From Anaerolinea sp. (lineage in GTDB: Bacteria; Chloroflexota; Anaerolineae; JAAEKA01): a DNA stretch of 10,239 nt. The position numbers and the translations under genes were made by a program. The stretch covers positions 1-10,239 of the forward strand of contig JACSRL010000391.1 of the NCBI GenBank assembly GCA_014879765.1, given 5' to 3'. Under the pieces are notes generated by a model that saw only the letters and a list, made by a program, of their open reading frames with translations, was not told where the DNA came from and made no database searches. Each line of letters begins with the position of its first letter. Position 1 is the stretch's first letter. Below, in pieces: positions 1 through 10,239 of the stretch.

Positions 1-1107
<1,107 letters not shown>

Positions 1108-1109
<2 letters not shown>

Positions 1110-1167
1110 GAACTCAGAGGAACTCAGTGGAACTCGTAGGAACTCAGAGGAACTCGGAGGAACTGCG
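1108..1167 (+). repeat. 10-bp tandem repeat, six units, array A
   Basis: Six consecutive decamers: AGGAACTCAG (1108), AGGAACTCAG (1118), TGGAACTCGT (1128), AGGAACTCAG (1138), AGGAACTCGG (1148) and AGGAACTGCG (1158). The array begins inside the leuA stop codon. It is followed after 7 bases by array B, which carries the same core in the opposite orientation, so the transcript could fold back on itself. The units abut with no spacers, so this is not a CRISPR. Each unit contains AGGA, but the array lies too far upstream of the ATG at 1226 to be its ribosome binding site. Confidence 0.9.
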
Positions 1168-1174
1168 CCATGAG

Positions 1175-1210
1175 AGTTCCCGTAGCTCCCCTAGTTCCCC
1201 TAGTTCCCCT
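1175..1210 (+). repeat. 9-bp tandem repeat, four units, array B (opposed to array A)
   Basis: Four consecutive nonamers: AGTTCCCGT (1175), AGCTCCCCT (1184), AGTTCCCCT (1193) and AGTTCCCCT (1202). The reverse complement of the commonest unit, AGGGGAACT, is close to the AGAGGAACT phase of array A, so the two arrays form an imperfect inverted repeat around a spacer of about 7 bases. The array stops 3 bases before the AAGGAG ribosome binding site of the small ORF at 1226. In RNA this would be a slippable hairpin between the leuA stop and the next start. Confidence 0.85.
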
Positions 1211-1213
1211 CTC

Positions 1214-1219
1214 AAGGAG
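1214..1219 (+). promoter_or_regulatory. Ribosome binding site deciding the start of the 57-aa ORF
   Basis: AAGGAG, 6 bases before the ATG at 1226, directly after repeat array B. It argues for the short 57-residue reading rather than the longer frame open from 1127. Confidence 0.7.
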
Positions 1220-1225
1220 ATAACC

Positions 1226-1399
1226 ATGTTCAACACAACGGCATCCGAATACGAACAGAAGTCTGCCAGCCGCGCCATGAGCGAGTGGCTGGAGCGAGAG
1301 TACGATACGCCGCAGCAGGAGAACGACGGCCCTGAGGCGTTGGCGTGGGACGATCATGGCCTGCGCGCGGCCAACCAGCGGCCAGCGGTTCAGCTCTAG
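1226..1399 (+). CDS. Small acidic protein of unknown function, 57 aa
   Basis: I do not recognise this protein. It is a 57-residue ORF beginning MFNTTASEYEQ and ending NQRPAVQL, hydrophilic, rich in Glu/Asp/Gln, with no signal peptide, membrane segment or cysteine. The start is chosen because a strong Shine-Dalgarno sequence, AAGGAG at 1214-1219, lies 6 bases upstream. The same frame is open upstream to 1127, but that part only translates the tandem repeats and is unlikely to be protein. It sits between leuA and gltB on the same strand, so co-transcription is likely. A translated leader or a small accessory protein are both possible. There is no run of Leu codons of the kind expected in a classical leucine attenuator peptide. 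Confidence rests on the ribosome binding site and operon position only. Confidence 0.6.
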   Translation: MFNTTASEYEQKSASRAMSEWLEREYDTPQQENDGPEALAWDDHGLRAANQRPAVQL

Positions 1400-1626
1400 G
1401 TCGGCGCCCATGTTCTGGCGCATGTTTTCTGAGCTCCGCCCCGCGCGCCTGATGTTCTGGGCGCAGACCGGGCGATCGGATCACGCCGCTGAGGCGCCGA
1501 CGCCGCCCCTTGCCGCCGACGATCCAGCCCCGCCGCCCGCGGCCGATGAACTGCGCGTCCTCGGCGGCGCACACGGCTGTTCCGGCCGGCTGATCGGCGG
1601 CGGATGCCACGATTCTGGAGCAGTGC
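1400..1626. other. Gap between the small ORF and gltB; no supported gene
   Basis: GC-rich, 227 bases. A plus-strand frame from ATG 1410 to a stop at 1643 would give 77 residues rich in Pro and Ala and overlapping the gltB start, but it lacks a convincing ribosome binding site and any recognisable motif. I see no AT-rich promoter, no hairpin with a following T-run, and no riboswitch I recognise. It could be a long 5' leader of gltB or decayed coding sequence. Confidence 0.5.
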
Positions 1627-6387
<4,761 letters not shown>

Positions 6388-6388
6388 A

Positions 6389-6395
6389 TAAGGAG
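6389..6395 (+). promoter_or_regulatory. Ribosome binding site deciding the TTG start of leuC
   Basis: TAAGGAG, 6 bases before the TTG at 6402, within the 14-base gltB-leuC gap. The next in-frame ATG is about 48 codons downstream and would remove conserved N-terminal sequence, so the TTG start is well supported. Confidence 0.8.
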
Positions 6396-6401
6396 CGATC
6401 A

Positions 6402-7820
<1,419 letters not shown>

Positions 7821-7826
7821 AGAATG

Positions 7827-7862
7827 GTCAATGTTCAATTATCAATGTTCAATTGTCAATGG
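7827..7862 (+). repeat. Heptamer tandem repeat, five units, array C
   Basis: Five consecutive heptamers after a leading G: TCAATGT (7828), TCAATTA (7835), TCAATGT (7842), TCAATTG (7849) and TCAATGG (7856). The tract is AT-rich, in sharp contrast to the flanking genes, and starts 7 bases after the leuC stop. It faces an opposed five-unit array (7897-7931) across 34 bases. The form resembles the short heptameric tandem repeats known from cyanobacteria and other bacteria; similarity in form does not show common origin. Confidence 0.85.
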
Positions 7863-7896
7863 CCGGCCCTGAGTTCGCTTCCTGTTCTGAATTGGT

Positions 7897-7931
7897 AGTT
7901 GACTATTGGCCATTGACCATTGGCCATTATC
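7897..7931 (-). repeat. Heptamer tandem repeat, five units, array D (opposed to array C)
   Basis: On the plus strand the units read AGTTGAC (7897), TATTGGC (7904), CATTGAC (7911), CATTGGC (7918) and CATTATC (7925). Their reverse complements (GTCAATG-like) match array C, so C and D together form an imperfect inverted repeat of five units each. The array ends exactly where the GAGGAG ribosome binding site of leuD begins, so a hairpin here could affect access to that site. Confidence 0.8.
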
Positions 7932-7937
7932 GAGGAG
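7932..7937 (+). promoter_or_regulatory. Ribosome binding site deciding the GTG start of leuD
   Basis: GAGGAG, followed by a 7-base T-rich spacer to the GTG at 7945. An upstream in-frame ATG at 7906 lies inside repeat array D and would add 13 residues unlike LeuD, so the GTG is preferred. Confidence 0.8.
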
Positions 7938-7944
7938 TTTTTTT

Positions 7945-8532
7945 GTGCAACCATTTACCTCATTGACCGCAACCGCAGTTCCGTTGCGGGCCGAGAACGT
8001 CGATACCGACCAGATCATTCCTGCCCGCTACCTGACCGCCGTGACCAAGGCCGGCATGGGCGATGGACTCTTTGCCGCCTGGCGCTATGGGCCGGATGGC
8101 GCGGCCAATCCGGAGTTCGTGCTCAATCAGCCGCAGCATGCCGGCGCGCAGATCCTGGTGGCCGGCCGCAACTTCGGCAGCGGCTCCAGCCGTGAGCACG
8201 CGGTCTGGGCGCTGACTGAGTATGGCTTTCGGGCGGTGATCGCGCCGGCCTTCGCCGATATCTTCTACAACAACTCGCTGAAGAACGGGCTGTTGCCGGT
8301 GGCGCTGCCGGAAGAGCAGGTGGCCATGCTGTGGGACCTGGTCGAGGAGCAGCCCGACACCCGCATCGCCATCGACCTGGCCGCCCAGACCGTGACCCTG
8401 TCCGACGGCCAGCAGGCCGCTTTTGCCATCGATCCCTACCGCAAGAGCTGCCTGCTGCATGGGCTGGACGATCTGGGCTACCTGCTCTCCAAGGCGCCGG
8501 AGATCGCGGCCTATGAGCAACACGCCGGGTAG
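7945..8532 (+). CDS. leuD: 3-isopropylmalate dehydratase small subunit
   Basis: Small, swivelling-domain partner of LeuC in isopropylmalate isomerase. With the GTG start the product has 195 residues, near the roughly 200 of the classical bacterial LeuD and longer than the archaeal short form. Recognisable blocks are PFTSLTATAVPL at the N terminus, ENVDTDQIIPARYL (17-30), the phosphate/substrate-loop motif GSGSSREHA (78-86, with Ser where many LeuDs have Cys), and the ADIFYNNSLKNGLLPV block after it. It is separated from leuC by 124 bases made almost wholly of inverted heptamer repeats, unusually far for two subunits of one enzyme. It is followed by a 115-base gap before the small ORF at 8648. 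LeuD identity is secure; only the exact start is open, and the GTG has the better ribosome binding site. Confidence 0.96.
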   Translation: MQPFTSLTATAVPLRAENVDTDQIIPARYLTAVTKAGMGDGLFAAWRYGPDGAANPEFVLNQPQHAGAQILVAGRNFGSGSSREHAVWALTEYGFRAVIAPAFADIFYNNSLKNGLLPVALPEEQVAMLWDLVEEQPDTRIAIDLAAQTVTLSDGQQAAFAIDPYRKSCLLHGLDDLGYLLSKAPEIAAYEQHAG

Positions 8533-8537
8533 CAGAC

Positions 8538-8566
8538 TTTACAGGGAACGCAAATCGTGATATTGT
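8538..8566 (+). promoter_or_regulatory. Candidate sigma70-type promoter for the 85-aa ORF and leuB
   Basis: TTTACA at 8538-8543 (5 of 6 to TTGACA), a 17-base spacer, and TATTGT at 8561-8566 (4 of 6 to TATAAT), in an AT-richer patch just after the leuD stop and about 80 bases before the ATG at 8648. In GC-rich DNA this arrangement is suggestive, but chance remains possible. Confidence 0.4.
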
Positions 8567-8633
8567 GAAGCATGCAACAAGTGACGCGGCAACGCGTCCG
8601 ACACGCTTCACCGAACACACCGTCCCGCTACAG

Positions 8634-8639
8634 AAGGAG
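8634..8639 (+). promoter_or_regulatory. Ribosome binding site of the 85-aa ORF
   Basis: AAGGAG, 8 bases before the ATG at 8648. It supports that start over the out-of-frame ATG at 8572, which has no comparable site. Confidence 0.7.
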
Positions 8640-8647
8640 CATCACCC

Positions 8648-8905
8648 ATGTTACCGTTGGCGCAACGACAGTCGCTGGATCTGATCGATCCGACCCAGCG
8701 CTTTTGGATCGACACCGACGTGGAAGTGGCGTTGACCGCCCAGATCAACGAGCATTTCCCCAAGGAGGCGCATGGCTTCGACGCCCTGGCGCACAGCCAT
8801 ATCCTGGTTCAGTCGCCCGCTTTGATGGACTGCTACAACCAGGATAACCCCGACTGCCTGCCTGGCCTGCCTTCCTCGTTCCACAACGGAGGGAGCGGCG
8901 GATGA
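8648..8905 (+). CDS. Small protein of unknown function, 85 aa, coupled to leuB
   Basis: I do not recognise this protein. It begins MLPLAQRQSLDLIDPTQRFW. The body is soluble and mildly acidic, with a HGFDALAHSHILVQS stretch rich in His near residues 42-56 and two Cys further on (residues of about 62 and 69, in DCYNQDNPDC). A Gly/Ser tail (NGGSGG) is coded by the purine-rich leuB ribosome binding site, so the tail may be a by-product of gene overlap. There is no signal peptide or membrane segment. It has a strong ribosome binding site, and its TGA overlaps the leuB ATG (ATGA), so translational coupling to leuB is likely. A candidate promoter lies upstream. His and Cys residues could bind metal, but I see no established metal-binding spacing. 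That it is a real gene is fairly likely; its function is unknown. Confidence 0.72.
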   Translation: MLPLAQRQSLDLIDPTQRFWIDTDVEVALTAQINEHFPKEAHGFDALAHSHILVQSPALMDCYNQDNPDCLPGLPSSFHNGGSGG

Positions 8906-9987
8906 AGGCCATCGTTGCAGTGCTGCCGGGCGACGGCATCGGCCCAGAGGTGACCACCGAGGCGGTGCAGGTGCTGGAGGCCGTCGGCCAGCGCTTCGGG
9001 CATGAGTTCCAATTCAGCTACGGCCTGTTGGGCGGCTGCGCCATCGACGCGGCCGGCAATCCGCTGCCCGCGGAGACGGTCATGCTCTGCCAGGCCAGCG
9101 ATGCGGTGCTGCTGGGCGCGGTGGGCGGGCCCAAATGGGACGATCCCACGGCGTCGATGCGGCCGGAGCAGGGTCTGCTGGGCATCCGCCGGGTGTTGGG
9201 ACTCTACGCCAATCTGCGGCCGGTCAAGCTGGTTCCCGCGCTGCTGCACGCCTCGACCCTCAAGCCGGAGGTGCTGGCCGGCGTGGACCTGCTGGTGGTG
9301 CGCGAGTTGACCGGCGGCGTCTACTTCGGGCCGCGCAAAGAGGCCACCCCCGATGACCAGGTGGCCTACGACACCATGCTCTACAGCCGGCCGGAGATCG
9401 AACGGGTAACGCGGCTGGCGGCGCAGGCCGCGCGGGAGCGGCGCGGCAGGCTGGCCTCGGTGGACAAGGCCAACGTGCTGGCCAGCTCGCGGCTCTGGCG
9501 GCGGGTGGTGACGGAGCTGATGCGGGCCGAATTCCCCGACGTGGCGCTGGAGCACGTGCTGGTGGACGCGATGGCCATGCACCTGATCCGCCGCCCCGCC
9601 GCCTACGACGTGGTGCTGGCCGAGAATCTGTTCGGCGACATCCTGACCGACGAGGCCAGCATGTTGGCCGGCAGCATGGGCCTTTTGCCCAGCGCCAGCC
9701 TGGGCGAGGAGCTCAACCCCCATGGCCAGCCGCGCGGGCTGTACGAGCCGATCCACGGCTCCGCCCCCGACATCGCCGGCCGGGGCGTGGCCAATCCCCT
9801 GGCCACCATCCTCAGCGCCGCCATGCTGCTGCGTCATTCGCTGGGCCTGGAGGCCGAGGCGCAGGCCGTGGAAGCCGCGGTGGACGCGGTCCTGGCTGCC
9901 GGCCTGCGCACGCCCGACATCGCCGACGGCGCGGTGGAAGTGGTGGGCACCGCGGCGATGGGTGCGGCAGTAGTCGAGCGACTTTAG
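8902..9987 (+). CDS. leuB: 3-isopropylmalate dehydrogenase
   Basis: Oxidises and decarboxylates 3-isopropylmalate to 2-ketoisocaproate with NAD+ and a divalent metal, in the cytoplasm. The 361-residue product has the usual length. By comparison with the Thermus enzyme, the substrate-binding arginines are Arg96, Arg106 and Arg134, the catalytic pair is Tyr141 and Lys189, and the metal-binding aspartates are Asp222, Asp246 and Asp250 (NLFGDILTDEASMLAGSMG). The HGSAPDIAG loop at 285-293 carries Asp290, the residue that selects NAD over NADP in this family. LPGDGIGPEV is at the N terminus. This set separates it from isocitrate and tartrate dehydrogenases. The ATG overlaps the stop of the preceding small ORF by 4 bases, and GGAGG at 8888-8892 inside that ORF is its ribosome binding site. 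It is the last gene of the cluster in the window. Confidence 0.97.
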   Translation: MKAIVAVLPGDGIGPEVTTEAVQVLEAVGQRFGHEFQFSYGLLGGCAIDAAGNPLPAETVMLCQASDAVLLGAVGGPKWDDPTASMRPEQGLLGIRRVLGLYANLRPVKLVPALLHASTLKPEVLAGVDLLVVRELTGGVYFGPRKEATPDDQVAYDTMLYSRPEIERVTRLAAQAARERRGRLASVDKANVLASSRLWRRVVTELMRAEFPDVALEHVLVDAMAMHLIRRPAAYDVVLAENLFGDILTDEASMLAGSMGLLPSASLGEELNPHGQPRGLYEPIHGSAPDIAGRGVANPLATILSAAMLLRHSLGLEAEAQAVEAAVDAVLAAGLRTPDIADGAVEVVGTAAMGAAVVERL

Positions 9988-10171
9988 CCAGAGTCAACCT
10001 GTTAGCGCGGCCGGATCGAAAGAAAACGCGTCATGCTAACGCAGGTGCTTGACGCCACTCATTCGACAGAATACTCCTCACGCGGCTCGGCAAGGGCAAA
10101 GCCACGCGGTTGCGCCACAACGCGAGGCGCATCGTCGCCGTATTTGTCGAAGCGCGCGCAGCCTTAGTACC
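9988..10171. other. Region downstream of leuB; no supported gene
   Basis: Mixed-composition DNA after the leuB stop. A loose inverted repeat, GTTAGC (10001-10006) and GCTAAC (10035-10040), is present but lacks a T-run, so it is not a convincing terminator. A plus-strand frame without a start codon, 10053-10184, reads like a basic C-terminal protein tail and stops inside the palindromic element; it may be a gene remnant. An ATG-started 44-codon frame at 10033-10167 has no ribosome binding site. Confidence 0.45.
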
Positions 10172-10239
10172 TGTCAAAAAATAACGTCGCGGGCTGGCTC
10201 GGTCGGAGACCGGCCAGAGCACCAAGTTAATTTTGGACA
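10172..10239. repeat. Symmetric palindromic repeat (MITE- or REP-like) reaching the window end
   Basis: Outer arms TGTCAAAAAATAAC (10172-10185) and GTTAATTTTGGACA (10226-10239) are inverted repeats matching at 12 of 14 positions. Between them, with exactly 8 bases on each side, is a hairpin: CTGGC (10194-10198), one bulged T, CGGTC (10200-10204), loop GGA, GACCG (10208-10212), GCCAG (10213-10217), giving a 10-bp stem. A diverged copy of the left half lies at 1648-1689. The symmetry suggests a dispersed non-coding element. T-rich outer arms on both strands might also end transcription from either side, but they lie too far from the stem for a standard intrinsic terminator. The element may extend beyond the window. 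Confidence 0.7.

Noticed and set aside
1110..1626. Leucine attenuator, T-box or glutamine riboswitch before gltB
   Set aside because: No run of Leu codons in the small ORF, no recognisable T-box core, and no hairpin followed by a T-run.
8572..8847. Plus-strand frame from ATG 8572
   Set aside because: It overlaps the better-supported 85-codon ORF in another frame and lacks a ribosome binding site.
10001..10040. Intrinsic terminator after leuB
   Set aside because: Arms GTTAGC and GCTAAC are far apart (28 bases) and no T-tract follows.
10031..10225. 64-codon minus-strand frame downstream of leuB
   Set aside because: It starts at TTG, has no ribosome binding site, and its first third is translated from the palindromic repeat.

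Overview
The window is one tightly arranged, all-plus-strand block of leucine-biosynthesis genes with a glutamate synthase gene inside it. The order is leuA (5' end cut off by the window edge), a 57-codon unknown ORF, gltB (large subunit of glutamate synthase), leuC, leuD, an 85-codon unknown ORF, and leuB. The DNA is clearly GC-rich, with G/C-dominated third positions, and all five large genes are intact and share the same codon style. No taxonomic marker is present. The GC-rich coding style plus AT-richer or low-complexity intergenic repeats would fit an environmental Chloroflexota-like bacterium, but that is only an impression.

Layout. Bases 1-1109 hold the C-terminal three quarters of leuA. 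Bases 1108-1210 are two opposed arrays of a GGAACT-type repeat, ending just before the Shine-Dalgarno sequence of a small ORF (1226-1399). Bases 1400-1626 contain no gene I can defend. gltB fills 1627-6387 and is followed after 14 bases by leuC (6402-7820). A second pair of opposed arrays, built of heptamers of the TCAATGN kind, fills the leuC-leuD gap, and leuD occupies 7945-8532. A 115-base gap with a plausible sigma70-type promoter precedes the 85-codon ORF (8648-8905), whose stop overlaps the leuB start (8902-9987). The last 252 bases have no firm gene and end in a symmetric palindromic element (10172-10239). A diverged copy of its left half lies in the leader-coding part of gltB.

How the genes work together. 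LeuA condenses acetyl-CoA with 2-ketoisovalerate, LeuC/LeuD isomerise 2-isopropylmalate to 3-isopropylmalate, and LeuB oxidises and decarboxylates this to 2-ketoisocaproate. The last step to leucine, which is not encoded here, is a transamination that uses glutamate. GltB, with an electron-donating partner not in this window, makes glutamate from glutamine and 2-oxoglutarate. A gltB inside the leu cluster would therefore couple amino-donor supply to carbon-skeleton supply.

I see no new defence, mobile or catalytic system here. The parts that deserve a second look are the two unknown small ORFs, the three low-complexity repeat tracts (one read in frame inside gltB), and the palindromic repeat family.
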